From Thermosynechococcus sp. (GTDB taxonomy: Bacteria > Cyanobacteriota > Cyanobacteriia > Thermosynechococcales > Thermosynechococcaceae), in NCBI RefSeq assembly GCF_025999095.1, contig NZ_AP024678.1:1147527-1211526 (forward strand): a stretch of DNA of 64,000 nt, read 5' to 3'. Position 1 is the stretch's first letter. Each line of letters begins with the position of its first letter. The notes below the pieces were generated by a model. The model ran no database searches. It was not told where the DNA came from and saw only the letters and a program-made list of their open reading frames with translations. Below are positions 55,458 through 64,000 of the stretch, in pieces. A program made the translations under genes and the position numbers.

Positions 55458-56207
55458 TTAGTCGGCTTGAAGAAATTGACGGTAGCGATCGCTCAACTCC
55501 TGAACAGCCCGCTGATAAAATTGCTGCCCATGCTCAGGGGTGGCCAAACTGGAATCTGCCCCCATACGACCATCGGGATAGCGGCGGCGAAAATCTGCGG
55601 CACTGTAGATGGCATGAGTGCTATTGACTTCGGGATTGAGGGGAACCCGCTTAATGGCCTCTGGGTAGAGAAATTGGGTTACTGCCACTTCACTGGGGGT
55701 GGCATGGGAACCCTCGCGATCGCCATACAATTCTCGCGCCAGTTGCATCACCGAACTACACATAAACCAGTTGGCCAATTCACAGCGCACTTGATCCGCC
55801 TCTGGAATTTGCAGATCTGCTAGGACTGCGTAGGTTTCCGCAAAGGCCGCCTTTACTGTAGCGATGTTGCCGCCGTGACCATTGATGAAAAAGAAGCGTT
55901 GAAAGCCTGCCCGTACCAAGCTCACCAAATAGTCGCGAATCACCAAAATCAACGTAGTGGGACGCAAACTAATGGTGCCCGGGAAAGCCATATGGTGTAG
56001 GGCCATACCCACCGCAATAGTTGGAGCGACCAGGGCGGCAGTGGCTTCTCCTACCCCCTTGGCGATCGCCTCAGCACAGAGGGCATCGGTGCCAATTAAG
56101 CCCATGGGGCCGTGTTGCTCGGTAGAACCCAGGGGGACAATAATCCCTTGAGAGCTGCTGAGATAGGCCTCAACCTCTGGCCAAGTCTTGAGCTGTAGTA
56201 GGGGCAT
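55458..56207 (-). CDS. Creatininase-family amidohydrolase
   Basis: 249 residues with metal-binding blocks IIVPLGSTEQHGPMGLIGTD, FFINGHGGNIATVKAAFAE and GSHATPSEVAVTQFL. The family includes creatininase, riboflavin-pathway FAPy deformylases and mycofactocin-associated enzymes, so the substrate cannot be named. Coupled to the alpha/beta hydrolase downstream. Confidence 0.88.
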   Translation of the reverse strand: MPLLQLKTWPEVEAYLSSSQGIIVPLGSTEQHGPMGLIGTDALCAEAIAKGVGEATAALVAPTIAVGMALHHMAFPGTISLRPTTLILVIRDYLVSLVRAGFQRFFFINGHGGNIATVKAAFAETYAVLADLQIPEADQVRCELANWFMCSSVMQLARELYGDREGSHATPSEVAVTQFLYPEAIKRVPLNPEVNSTHAIYSAADFRRRYPDGRMGADSSLATPEHGQQFYQRAVQELSDRYRQFLQAD

Positions 56208-56222
56208 CCCGCTCTCCTAGAT

Positions 56223-56242
56223 CTAAATCACACTAAATCACA
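56223..56242. repeat. 10-bp perfect tandem duplication at a stop codon
   Basis: CTAAATCACA occurs twice head to tail; the second copy includes the stop codon of the MFS gene (CTA read on the minus strand as TAG). Confidence 0.85.
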
Positions 56243-57483
56243 TCTTCAAGAACAGCACCAGTATTGCGCCATGCCCAAAGGCCGGCGATCGCCACCAAGA
56301 CCCCCATGCCCACCATCACAACCATAAGGCCAAAGAGATCCGAAAGCACCCCCGCCAACACCAAGGGCACACTGAGGGCAATATTGACAATATTATTTTG
56401 GAAGCCAAAGACCTTGCCCCGCATTGCCGCTGGCGTGCGAATTTGAATGAGGGTCTGCATGGGAATACCAATTAAAGAAGCCCCTATTCCCAATAAAACA
56501 CTCAAACCAAGGCCAATCCACAGGTAATGCACAAAAGCAAAGACCAGTAAGACGACTGCCATCACCAAAAAGCCAATCAAAGGCAGGGGGCGATGATGCA
56601 ATTTCTCTCCCCATTGCCCCAGAATGCCCGCCCCTAAAATCAACCCCAAGCCTGCGGCGGCCAAGAGAAAGCCAAACTGGTTGGGCCGCAAGCCAATTTC
56701 TTGGGCTAAACTGACCGCCAACACTGTCAAGGCGGCAAAGACACAATAGAGGATTGTCAACTGGAGCATGGCATTCCCAAGCAGACGATTCTGACGCAAA
56801 TAGTGAAATCCCTCCTGCAGGTCTTGCCAAACATTCAGGTGGCGATCGCGCCCATGAACTGCTTCTCGGTAGCGAATCGAGGCTAAAACCAACCCCGCGA
56901 TGACATACAGCGCACCGACAACAACTTCACGGGCATAGACGCCGCCTATGGCCACGGCACCACTTAGCAAGGGCTCGCCAATGGCAAATCCCACCACCAG
57001 TGACCCCATCATTGTTGTGATAAAGAGGGCATTTGCCGAGAGGAGATTTTCCTCCTTCACCAGCAGGGGAATTGCCGCCTGTTCTGCTGGGGCAAAAAAT
57101 TGCGTGAGGATGGACTCAGAAAAGGCAATCAGGAGCAGCAGGGTAAACCGCTTTGGCATGAAGATCAGGGCAAAGACCAGTAGCCCCCGCAAAATATTGG
57201 TAATACTCATTAGCTCCCGCTTTGGGTAGCGATCCACAAAGGTGCCCGCCGTTGAACCAAAGAAAACTGCTGGTAGCGTATTGGCGATCATTACAGCTGA
57301 GGCCTTAGAGCCCGGCAGCTCATAGCTGGCATCGTAGGAAACCGCCAGTGTAATTAGGAGAACGAGAAAAATTTTGTCCGCCAGTTGGGAGATGATTTGA
57401 CCGCCCCATAACTTGAGGAAATTCCTGTTCCGCATCAGAGCGGCAAACCCTTCTGGACGGGGCTGGGGACCAGAACTTACCAT
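56233..57483 (-). CDS. Major facilitator superfamily transporter
   Basis: 416 residues with 12 predicted membrane helices. The loop motif FVDRYPKRELMSITNILRGL corresponds to MFS motif A, and PAEQAAIPLLVKEENLLSAN is typical of the MFS_3/enterobactin-exporter-like branch. Probably an exporter or lysophospholipid-type carrier; substrate not determinable. Transcribed toward the creatininase gene, 25 bases away. Confidence 0.88.
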   Translation of the reverse strand: MVSSGPQPRPEGFAALMRNRNFLKLWGGQIISQLADKIFLVLLITLAVSYDASYELPGSKASAVMIANTLPAVFFGSTAGTFVDRYPKRELMSITNILRGLLVFALIFMPKRFTLLLLIAFSESILTQFFAPAEQAAIPLLVKEENLLSANALFITTMMGSLVVGFAIGEPLLSGAVAIGGVYAREVVVGALYVIAGLVLASIRYREAVHGRDRHLNVWQDLQEGFHYLRQNRLLGNAMLQLTILYCVFAALTVLAVSLAQEIGLRPNQFGFLLAAAGLGLILGAGILGQWGEKLHHRPLPLIGFLVMAVVLLVFAFVHYLWIGLGLSVLLGIGASLIGIPMQTLIQIRTPAAMRGKVFGFQNNIVNIALSVPLVLAGVLSDLFGLMVVMVGMGVLVAIAGLWAWRNTGAVLEDVI

Positions 57484-57849
57484 TGCTATTGCTCACCGAC
57501 TATGAACACAAGTTTCCTCATCACCAAAGACCGGGGCGGGCAGCCTGAATCCAATATACCGTCACAGCCTAGGATACACGCTCTTTTTCTCACTCCCTGT
57601 TGGCCCTGTAACACGCACAAGGGGCGTAAAACTCCCTGGGATAGGCCCGTCATTGCTGGTATTGATAACACCCACCCTGTCTAGCCCCTGGTTTCTTTGA
57701 TCTGGCAATGCTCTGACTATTGGGAGTGGCAGTTAACTGCACACCGGCGTCATCGGCTAGGCCAGCGCAGGAACTGGACAATGCTACCGATCAAAAGAGG
57801 ACTGAAGGGATAGCCCCACTCAGTCCTGCCGTCTGACCTTTAGTTGCCT
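57484..57849. other. Intergenic region between clpB and the MFS gene
   Basis: 366 bases. The right end holds the clpB terminator. The rest has no recognisable gene: a 61-codon minus-strand frame (57486-57671) has no ribosome-binding site or protein-like pattern. Presumably also contains the MFS promoter. Confidence 0.5.
57790..57827 (-). terminator. Rho-independent terminator of clpB
   Basis: Stem AGGACTGA / TCAGTCCT (57798-57805 with 57820-57827), extended by inner GGG/CCC pairing, followed on the minus strand by TCTTTTGA. 22 bases past the clpB stop. Confidence 0.8.
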
Positions 57850-60465
57850 CTAAACGGTTGCGAGTTCCACTTGGCGCCGGAAGCTGAGGCGTTCGTTCTC
57901 GCCCACATCCACTAGAATCGTATCGCCGTCGAAGAAGTCACCCCGCAGGAGGGCTTTGGCAATGGGGGTTTGCAGTTGTTTCTGGATGGCGCGTTTCAGT
58001 GGACGGGCGCCATAGACTGGGTCATAGCCCACTTCGGCCAAGAAGTCGATCGCCTTCTCAGTGAGGGACAAGGTAATTTGGCGATCGCTCAGACGTTGCT
58101 GCAACCGCTGCACCTGCAGTTGAACAATTTGCCGCAATTGATCCTTGCGTAGGCTGTGGAAGATGATAAATTCATCCACGCGGTTGAGGAATTCGGGTCG
58201 GAAGTGGGCCCGCATTGCCTCCATAACGCGGTTGTACATTTCTGTGTAGCGACTGTCATCGCCGGCTACATCGAGAATGTACTGGGAACCAATATTGCTG
58301 GTCATGATGATGATCGTGTTCTTAAAGTCCACCGTGCGCCCTTGGGAATCGGTGACGCGACCATCATCGAGAATTTGCAAAAAGATGTTAAATACATCGG
58401 GATGGGCCTTTTCGATTTCATCGAAGAGGACAACCGCATAGGGACGGCGACGAATGGCCTCCGTGAGTTGTCCCCCCTCCTCATAGCCCACATAGCCGGG
58501 AGGTGCACCGATCAGACGGGACACAGCATGTTTTTCCATGTACTCGGACATGTCAATGCGCACCATTGCCTCTTCGGTGTCGAACATAAAGGCCGCCAGG
58601 GCTTTGGCCAACTCCGTTTTACCGACACCGGTTGGCCCCAGGAAGATAAAGCTGGCAATGGGCCGGTTGGGATCCGCTAGCCCAGCCCGGGAGCGCTGAA
58701 TGGCCTCCGCTACTGCTGTAACTGCTTCATCTTGACCAACCACCCGTTTGTGCAGCTCTTCTTCAAGGTGCAGCAGTTTTTGCGCTTCCGACTCCACCAG
58801 CTTGCTGACGGGGATACCGGTCCATTTGGAGATGATTTCAGCAATGTCGGCTTCTGTGACCTCATCCCGCAATAGGGAGCGACCGCCCACTTGGATTTCC
58901 TTCAGTTTCGCCTCGGCGTCGGCAAGTTGTTTCTGGAGTTCGATGAGCTTGCCGTACTTCAGTTCAGCGGCGCGGTTGAGGTCGTAGTTGCGTTCCGCTT
59001 GCTGGATTTCGATGTTGACTTTTTCGATCTCCTCTTTGATGGCTTGGAGACGGTCAATAACTTCTTTTTCCGCTTGCCACTGGGCATTGAGGCGGCTTTG
59101 CTCCTCCTTGAGGTCGGCTAGCTCTCTTTCGAGTTTCTCAAGGCGATCGCGGGAAGCAGCCGAGGTTTCTTTTTGCAGCGAGAGCCGCTCCATCTCCAAT
59201 TGCAGGATTTTGCGGTCAATCTCATCCAGTTCCTCAGGTTTTGAGGTGATTTCCATTTTTAATTTGGCCGCTGCTTCATCCACCAAGTCAATGGCTTTGT
59301 CGGGCAAGAAGCGATCGCTAATGTAGCGATTGGAGAGGGTGGCCGCTGCCACCAAGGCGGTATCGGAGATTTTCACGCCGTGGTGGATCTCATAGCGTTC
59401 CTTGAGACCCCGCAAAATGGAGATGGTGTCCTCCACACTGGGTTGATCCACATAGACCTGCTGGAAGCGCCGTTCAAGGGCCGCATCCTTCTCAATGTAT
59501 TTGCGGTACTCATCGAGGGTGGTGGCGCCAATGCAGCGCAGTTCCCCCCGTGCCAGCATTGGTTTGAGGAGGTTACCGGCATCCATGGCCCCTTGGGTGG
59601 CCCCTGCGCCAACAACGGTGTGAATCTCATCAATAAAGAGAATGATTTGGCCGTTGGAGTCTGTCACTTCCTTGAGGACAGCTTTCAGGCGCTCTTCAAA
59701 CTCGCCGCGATATTTGGCACCGGCAATCAAGGCGCCCATATCCAGGGCAATGAGCTGGCGATCGCGCAGGGAATCGGGCACATCCCCCGCCACAATCCGC
59801 TGGGCCAGCCCTTCAGCAATAGCTGTTTTCCCCACCCCCGGCTCACCAATCAGCACTGGGTTATTTTTGGTGCGGCGTGAGAGAATCTGAATCACGCGGC
59901 GAATTTCATCATCGCGGCCAATCACCGGATCCAGTTTCCCTTGGCGAGCCAAAAGCGTCAGATCACGGCCATATTTTTCCAGTGCCGCATATTTACCCTC
60001 TGGGTTTTGATCCGTCACTTTTTGGGAGCCACGAATTTGCTGAATCGTTTCCCGCAGCACTTTTTCGGTAAGGCCAATGTCCTGAAAGAGTTTCTTGCCA
60101 AAGCGATCGTCTTGGGCAAAGGCCAACACCAAGTGCTCAATGGAGATAAACTCATCGCCAAACTGTTTGCGTGCCTCTTCGGCGCGATCGAGAAGCTTGT
60201 CGAGGCTCTGTCCAAGGTAGACGCCGCTGGGGTTGCTGATTTTTGGCTGACGGCTAATGAACTCGTCGGTCAGATCCCGAATTCGCTGCACCGAACAGCC
60301 AGCTTTTTGGAAAATTTGTGTGGCTAGTCCCTCTTGCTCTAGCAGCGACTTCATGAGGTGTTCACTTTCAATATTCTGATGGTGGGCTTGCTTGGCCAGA
60401 TCCGGCGTGCGGGCGATCGCTGCCCAGGCTTTTTCGGTAAATTGATTTGGATTGGATGGTTGCAT
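57850..60465 (-). CDS. clpB: ATP-dependent disaggregase ClpB
   Basis: 871 residues, normal for ClpB. N-terminal Clp repeats ([20 protein letters not shown]), first AAA+ domain with [18 protein letters not shown], coiled-coil middle domain (about residues 405-525, rich in Glu/Lys/Leu), second AAA+ domain with [17 protein letters not shown]. Works with DnaK/DnaJ to dissolve heat-induced aggregates. Cyanobacteria have ClpB1 (heat-inducible) and ClpB2; which one this is cannot be settled by eye. Confidence 0.96.
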   Translation of the reverse strand: MQPSNPNQFTEKAWAAIARTPDLAKQAHHQNIESEHLMKSLLEQEGLATQIFQKAGCSVQRIRDLTDEFISRQPKISNPSGVYLGQSLDKLLDRAEEARKQFGDEFISIEHLVLAFAQDDRFGKKLFQDIGLTEKVLRETIQQIRGSQKVTDQNPEGKYAALEKYGRDLTLLARQGKLDPVIGRDDEIRRVIQILSRRTKNNPVLIGEPGVGKTAIAEGLAQRIVAGDVPDSLRDRQLIALDMGALIAGAKYRGEFEERLKAVLKEVTDSNGQIILFIDEIHTVVGAGATQGAMDAGNLLKPMLARGELRCIGATTLDEYRKYIEKDAALERRFQQVYVDQPSVEDTISILRGLKERYEIHHGVKISDTALVAAATLSNRYISDRFLPDKAIDLVDEAAAKLKMEITSKPEELDEIDRKILQLEMERLSLQKETSAASRDRLEKLERELADLKEEQSRLNAQWQAEKEVIDRLQAIKEEIEKVNIEIQQAERNYDLNRAAELKYGKLIELQKQLADAEAKLKEIQVGGRSLLRDEVTEADIAEIISKWTGIPVSKLVESEAQKLLHLEEELHKRVVGQDEAVTAVAEAIQRSRAGLADPNRPIASFIFLGPTGVGKTELAKALAAFMFDTEEAMVRIDMSEYMEKHAVSRLIGAPPGYVGYEEGGQLTEAIRRRPYAVVLFDEIEKAHPDVFNIFLQILDDGRVTDSQGRTVDFKNTIIIMTSNIGSQYILDVAGDDSRYTEMYNRVMEAMRAHFRPEFLNRVDEFIIFHSLRKDQLRQIVQLQVQRLQQRLSDRQITLSLTEKAIDFLAEVGYDPVYGARPLKRAIQKQLQTPIAKALLRGDFFDGDTILVDVGENERLSFRRQVELATV

Positions 60466-60493
60466 AGTTGACCCTTTGACCCCTTTTTACAGT

Positions 60494-60523
60494 TTATAAC
60501 TATTTGTATTGTATGGATTGCAA
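60494..60523 (-). promoter_or_regulatory. Possible sigma-70-type promoter of clpB
   Basis: On the minus strand, TTGCAA (60523-60518) and TTATAA (60499-60494) are 18 bases apart, 29 bases upstream of the clpB ATG. Heat-shock operator sequences were not recognised. Confidence 0.4.
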
Positions 60524-60691
60524 GAAAAACCTTTTTTCGGACTTCCCTACTCTACAGGTAGAATTAGCCACCCAAGGGTAGTTCTAGCCTAGCTTTTATG
60601 CAGGGCATTGTGGGGCACAGGGATTCTTTCTTGGGGAATACCCCCAGTTTCTCTTAATATGTAAGGTGCTTTAACTTTGGCAACGCGAGCT

Positions 60692-61270
60692 ATGACGAAC
60701 TCCCCTATAACTGAGTCATCCCCCCGTCAAGAGTCCGTTCTGCGCTATGGGGTGCTGGGATCCCGTCGCCCTAGCAACTACTTTTGGGCAACAGCGGTCT
60801 CCATTGGTGGCCTTGGTTTCTTTCTAGCTGGCCTCTCTAGCTACTTGCACCGCAACCTCTTGCCCATCGGCAACCCAATTGAGTTGGTCTTTATTCCCCA
60901 AGGGATTGCCATTGGCTTTTATGGGGTGGCGGCGCTGCTGTTGGCAACCTATTTGTGGCTAGCGATCGCCTGGGATGTGGGCGGTGGCTTTAATGAGTTC
61001 AACAAAGAAACGGGCTTTGTGCGCATTTTTCGCTGGGGCTTTCCGGGCAAAAACCGCCGCATTGAGGTGAGCTGCCCCCTCAGCGATGTCCAAGCTGTGA
61101 AAATTGTCATTCGAGAGGGACTCAACCCGAAGCGGGCCCTCTACCTGAAGATTAAAGGCCGGGGTGAAGTCCCCTTGACTCGCGTGGGCGCACCCCTGCC
61201 CTTGACCGAATTGGAAACCCAAGGAGCAACGATCGCCAGCTTTTTGGGGGTTCCCGTCGAGGGATTGTGA
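60692..61270 (+). CDS. ycf4: Photosystem I assembly protein Ycf4
   Basis: About 192 residues, with start MTNSPITES at 60692. Two N-terminal membrane helices (YFWATAVSIGGLGFFLAGLS, IAIGFYGVAALLLATYLWLA) precede a soluble domain with GFNEFNKETGFVRIFRWGFP and the tail FLGVPVEGL. Ycf4 scaffolds assembly of PSI subunits in the thylakoid membrane. Its stop faces psbN two bases away. Confidence 0.94.
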   Translation: MTNSPITESSPRQESVLRYGVLGSRRPSNYFWATAVSIGGLGFFLAGLSSYLHRNLLPIGNPIELVFIPQGIAIGFYGVAALLLATYLWLAIAWDVGGGFNEFNKETGFVRIFRWGFPGKNRRIEVSCPLSDVQAVKIVIREGLNPKRALYLKIKGRGEVPLTRVGAPLPLTELETQGATIASFLGVPVEGL

Positions 61271-61272
61271 TT

Positions 61273-61404
61273 TTAGTCCTCGTGATCATCAAAGGGATCC
61301 GCTAGCTCCTTCGAGGGGGGGCCAAAAGAAAGGTAGATGGAGTAACCAGTCACACCAATGCAGACGGCAGCAAGAGCAATGCTAAGAACTGTTGCAGGTT
61401 CCAT
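61273..61404 (-). CDS. psbN: Photosystem II assembly protein PsbN
   Basis: 43 residues, MEPATVLSIALAAVCIGVTG then YSIYLSFGPPSKELADPFDD HED. One membrane helix and the conserved GPPSKELADPFDDHED end. PsbN assists repair and assembly of PSII reaction centres rather than being a stable subunit. Encoded opposite to psbH and divergent from it, as in other cyanobacteria and plastids. Confidence 0.97.
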   Translation of the reverse strand: MEPATVLSIALAAVCIGVTGYSIYLSFGPPSKELADPFDDHED

Positions 61405-61490
61405 AGAAGCGTACTAAATGGGAGCAAGATATGCTTCTATAATATTACGAAACATTAAAACGCTGTTCATTTCGTTCAAAAAAGGAATTT

Positions 61491-61691
61491 ATGGCACGAC
61501 GGACTTGGCTCGGCGATATCCTGCGCCCCTTGAACTCTGAATACGGTAAAGTCGCCCCCGGCTGGGGTACTACTCCCTTGATGGCGGTCTTTATGGGGCT
61601 ATTTTTGGTCTTTTTGCTGATCATTCTGGAAATCTACAACTCAACCCTGATCATCGATGGTGTTAACGTGAGTTGGAAAGCACTGGGATAA
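61491..61691 (+). CDS. psbH: Photosystem II protein H
   Basis: 66 residues. N-terminal [20 protein letters not shown], one membrane helix ([20 protein letters not shown]) and the ending VNVSWKALG. PsbH stabilises PSII near CP47. AAGGA lies just before the ATG. The sequence is as I recall for Thermosynechococcus except one conservative position (STLII). tatA starts three bases downstream. Confidence 0.97.
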   Translation: MARRTWLGDILRPLNSEYGKVAPGWGTTPLMAVFMGLFLVFLLIILEIYNSTLIIDGVNVSWKALG

Positions 61692-61694
61692 TCC

Positions 61695-61928
61695 ATGAAC
61701 GTTTTTGGGATTGGTCTGCCGGAACTCATCGTCATTTTGGTGGTGGCACTGCTCATCTTTGGCCCGAAGAAGCTGCCGGAAATTGGCCGCAGTCTTGGCA
61801 AAACAAAGCGCGCCTTTGAGGAAGCCTCCCGCGAATTCCAAGATGAAATGAAGCGGCAGACCGCCGCCCTCGAGGAGGAACAACAGGCCAAGGCAGAGAC
61901 TGAATCGCCTCGGGAAACCTCCCCTTAG
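61695..61928 (+). CDS. tatA: Twin-arginine translocase subunit TatA/E
   Basis: 77 residues. FGIGLPELIVILVVALLIFG (short membrane helix with leading Glu) then PKKLPEIGRSLGKTKRAFEE (hinge and amphipathic helix), then an acidic tail. Forms the pore-assembling part of the Tat system that exports folded proteins across thylakoid and plasma membranes. Tightly packed between psbH and pth. Confidence 0.93.
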   Translation: MNVFGIGLPELIVILVVALLIFGPKKLPEIGRSLGKTKRAFEEASREFQDEMKRQTAALEEEQQAKAETESPRETSP

Positions 61929-61933
61929 GTGGC

Positions 61934-62560
61934 ATGGCACTCCAGCCCTGTGTCATTGTTGGCCTTGGCAATCCAGGAATAGAGTACGCCACAACTCGCC
62001 ATAATGTTGGTTTTCGTGTCCTCGATGCCCTTGCGGAGCGGTATAGGGTGCAGTTGACCCCGCAGCGGCGCTGCTTGGGAGAGGTAGCAGAGGTGCTGAT
62101 TCATGGTCAAAAGGTGCGTCTCCTCAAGCCCACCACCTATATGAATCGCTCGGGGCAATCTCTCCAGGCCCTGTTGAATTTTTATAAGCTGCCCCTCGAA
62201 CGAACTCTCGTGGTCTATGATGATGCCGATTTGCCCCTGGGGCGACTGCGCTTGCGCCTGAGTGGCTCAGCGGGGGGGCATAACGGGATTAAGTCTATCA
62301 TTCAACACTGCCATTCCCAGCAGTTTCCTCGCCTGAAGGTGGGCATTGCCTTTGGCGATCGCCTGCAGCAGCAAAGGGGGCCCCGCAATGCTGTGCCCTT
62401 TGTTTTGGGACATTTTTCAGCCCCTGAACTGGCCATTTTACCCGCCGTGCTTGATCTGGCTGTGGATGCGATTGAGTTGAGTATTCAGTCTGGAGTTGAG
62501 GTGGCCATGAATCTCTACAACGGCAAAAGTATTCCCCTACCTCCCCTACCGCAATCCTGA
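61934..62560 (+). CDS. pth: Peptidyl-tRNA hydrolase
   Basis: 208 residues. CVIVGLGNPGIEYATTRHNV (catalytic His), KPTTYMNRSGQSLQALLNFY, LVVYDDADLPLGRLRLRLSG and SAGGHNGIKSIIQ are family signatures. Recycles tRNA from prematurely released peptidyl-tRNA; essential in most bacteria. Starts five bases after tatA. Confidence 0.97.
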   Translation: MALQPCVIVGLGNPGIEYATTRHNVGFRVLDALAERYRVQLTPQRRCLGEVAEVLIHGQKVRLLKPTTYMNRSGQSLQALLNFYKLPLERTLVVYDDADLPLGRLRLRLSGSAGGHNGIKSIIQHCHSQQFPRLKVGIAFGDRLQQQRGPRNAVPFVLGHFSAPELAILPAVLDLAVDAIELSIQSGVEVAMNLYNGKSIPLPPLPQS

Positions 62561-62632
62561 ACCCCCAACTGGAGGTCCGAGGCCGAAGCGGATCTCAAGT
62601 TAGATTAAAAACAGGTGTTTTCGGTGCAAAGT

Positions 62633-63850
62633 ATGGACATTGGCGAAAGTGTGCGCATGGCGATCGCCACCCTCAAGGCCAATCGCCTCCGCAGTGGCCT
62701 AACGATGTTGGGCATTATCATTGGCAATGCAGCAGTGATTGCCATGGTCGGAGTGGGTCAGGGGGCACAGCGCTATGCCGCCAGCCAGTTTGAATCCTTG
62801 GGACCCAATACGCTTTTTATTGTGCCGGGAACACCCCAAGCCCGCAACCGCACCTTTAATGTGCCGCAAACCCTTGTGCTTGAAGATGCCAAGGCGATCG
62901 CCACCCAAGTGCCCACAGTTAAGGAAGTGGCACCGCAAATCCAAGTGCAACAACGGGTAACCTATCGCGGCCGCAACACGAATGTGCTGATCGTGGGTAC
63001 CACCCCGACCTTTCCCGCGGTGCGCAGTTTTACCGTGGCCCAGGGGCGTTTTATCTCCAATGAGGATATGGAACGGCATCGCCGCGTCGTGATTTTAGGC
63101 TGGGATTTGGCGAAGAAGCTCTTTATCAACGACAATCCTGTGGGTCAGCAGGTGCGGATCAAGAATCTTTCCTTTGAGGTGATTGGCGTAATGGCTGAAA
63201 AGGGCGCCTTCCTGGGTAATAATCAGGATGAGGCGGCCTATATTCCCATTACGACGATGTCTTCCCGCATTGTCGGGCAGCGATCGCCCTATGGGATTTC
63301 CTTAACCTTTATCTCGGTGTCTGCCCGCGATGAGCAAAGCATTGATGCTGCTAAGTTTCAGATTACCAACCTACTGCGGCGGCGGCATCAAATTGTGGAT
63401 GAGGATGATTTTACCATTCAAACTCAAAAGGAAGCCCTGCAAATTATCGGCAACATCAGCAATGCCCTGACGTTAATGTTGGCAGCGATCGCCGGCATTT
63501 CGCTGCTGGTGGGGGGCATTGGCATTATGAACATTATGCTGGTGTCCGTGACGGAGCGTACCCAAGAAATTGGCCTGCGCAAGGCCATTGGTGCAACTCA
63601 GCGGGATATACTGGCACAGTTTATGATTGAGGCGATGATCCTCTCGGCCCTCGGTGGCCTAATGGGTACTGGCCTCGGTGTGGGCGGTGTCATGCTGGTG
63701 GCGATGCTAACCCCCCTAGAGGCTGGCGTTGCCCCCGTTGCTGTGGCTCTGGCTGTCGGTGTTTCGGGCAGTATTGGCCTCTTCTTTGGGGTGGTTCCCG
63801 CTCAGCGGGCAGCGCGGCTGGATCCGATTGTTGCCCTGCGCAGTGTTTAG
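62633..63850 (+). CDS. MacB/FtsX-type ABC transporter permease
   Basis: About 405 residues, with start MDIGESVRMAIATLKANRLR at 62633. N-terminal membrane helix (GLTMLGIIIGNAAVIAMVGV), a large periplasmic MacB domain (SLGPNTLFIVPGTPQARNRT; VIGVMAEKGAFLGNNQDEAA), then three C-terminal helices with SLLVGGIGIMNIMLVSVTER followed by TQEIGLRKAIGAT. Lacks the ATPase domain of MacB, so the ATPase is encoded separately, not in this window. Probably exports a peptide, lipid or drug. Confidence 0.9.
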   Translation: MDIGESVRMAIATLKANRLRSGLTMLGIIIGNAAVIAMVGVGQGAQRYAASQFESLGPNTLFIVPGTPQARNRTFNVPQTLVLEDAKAIATQVPTVKEVAPQIQVQQRVTYRGRNTNVLIVGTTPTFPAVRSFTVAQGRFISNEDMERHRRVVILGWDLAKKLFINDNPVGQQVRIKNLSFEVIGVMAEKGAFLGNNQDEAAYIPITTMSSRIVGQRSPYGISLTFISVSARDEQSIDAAKFQITNLLRRRHQIVDEDDFTIQTQKEALQIIGNISNALTLMLAAIAGISLLVGGIGIMNIMLVSVTERTQEIGLRKAIGATQRDILAQFMIEAMILSALGGLMGTGLGVGGVMLVAMLTPLEAGVAPVAVALAVGVSGSIGLFFGVVPAQRAARLDPIVALRSV

Positions 63851-63859
63851 CAGTGTTTA
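63840..63859. repeat. 10-bp perfect tandem duplication across the MacB-like stop codon
   Basis: GCAGTGTTTA occurs twice in succession; the TAG stop of the permease gene spans the junction (63848-63850). Confidence 0.88.
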
Positions 63860-63882
63860 AGAGTGCCCTTGGAAAATTGCAG

Positions 63883-63984
63883 ATGGAAACGACAATCCTA
63901 GACTGGATAACTGGTGGTCTTGCGATCGCCATTGTCATTGGCGGTCTGTTGATGATGTTTACCAACCTCTGGACGCGGCGATGA
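63883..63984 (+). CDS. 33-residue single-helix membrane protein
   Basis: METTILDWITGGLAIAIVIG followed by GLLMMFTNLWTRR: one membrane helix with an acidic start and basic end. GCAGATG context lacks a strong ribosome-binding site, but the sequence is protein-like and the TGA stop overlaps an ATG of a further frame at 63981 (ATGA), typical of operons. Not recognised as a known photosystem or b6f small subunit. Confidence 0.55.
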   Translation: METTILDWITGGLAIAIVIGGLLMMFTNLWTRR

Positions 63985-64000
63985 CCCTGCGGCAAGGCTT
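63981..64000 (+). CDS. Possible start of a gene cut off by the window edge
   Basis: ATG at 63981 overlaps the preceding stop and reads MTLRQG to the window end. Too short to assign; proposed only on the overlap. Confidence 0.3.

Noticed and set aside
57486-57671. 61-codon minus-strand frame upstream of the MFS gene
   Set aside because: No ribosome-binding site, low complexity of protein features, and located where the MFS promoter is expected.

Overview
The window is chromosomal DNA of a cyanobacterium, most likely a thermophilic Thermosynechococcus. The HIP1 palindrome GCGATCGC recurs throughout. The photosynthesis genes (acsF, chlD, petM, psbN, psbH, ycf4, ndhC, ndhJ, crr7, ycf49) are cyanobacterial, and PsbN and PsbH read as I remember the Thermosynechococcus proteins. 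Gene density is high and both strands are used. I saw no rRNA, no insertion sequence, no group II intron and no prophage.

Layout. 1-9.3 kb: metallopeptidase end, peroxiredoxin Q and Nudix genes, then a coupled minus-strand run (GAF sensor > feoB > cobI) and a lipid-transport permease group. 9.6-17.5 kb: secreted proteins, malic enzyme, an SLH protein, a cation/proton antiporter, ycf49 and a zinc alcohol dehydrogenase. 17.6-18.05 kb: a seven-repeat CRISPR array with no cas genes nearby. 18.4-29.1 kb: mostly conserved cyanobacterial genes, including dprA, ndhJ and ndhC (without ndhK between them) and acsF. 29.3-32.1 kb: lipoprotein, NikL-like, CbiM and AEC transporter genes. 32.1-36.5 kb: petM, chlD and groEL2. 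36.7-44.9 kb: argB, a C-terminal processing protease, a CDF transporter, a geranylgeranyl-reductase-family gene and fni.

45-52 kb: an ergothioneine-type pair (egtC, egtB-like) and an ATP-grasp ligase, then a cobalamin riboswitch ahead of cbiX, then leuA. 52.0-54.5 kb is the one clearly accessory-looking patch. It holds a nuclease-ParA fusion, a ParB-like/helix-hairpin-helix partner, a decayed UPF0182 tail and tRNA-Pro(GGG). 54.6-64 kb: hydrolases, an MFS carrier, clpB, ycf4, the divergent psbN/psbH pair, tatA, pth and a MacB-type permease.

Functional threads. Tetrapyrrole and metal handling recurs: feoB, cobI, cbiM and nikL-like genes, riboswitch-controlled cbiX, chlD and acsF. Thylakoid assembly and electron flow recur too (psbN, psbH, petM, ycf4, PSI accumulation factor, ndh genes, crr7).

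Most notable observations: (1) the nuclease-ParA / ParB-HhH module beside a tRNA and a gene relic; (2) two compensating frameshifts inside the egtB-like gene; (3) a recurring class of short perfect tandem duplications in intergenic DNA, often touching stop codons; (4) the CRISPR array without cas genes. Starts were re-chosen from ribosome-binding sites and family N-termini where the longest reading frame overlapped neighbours.
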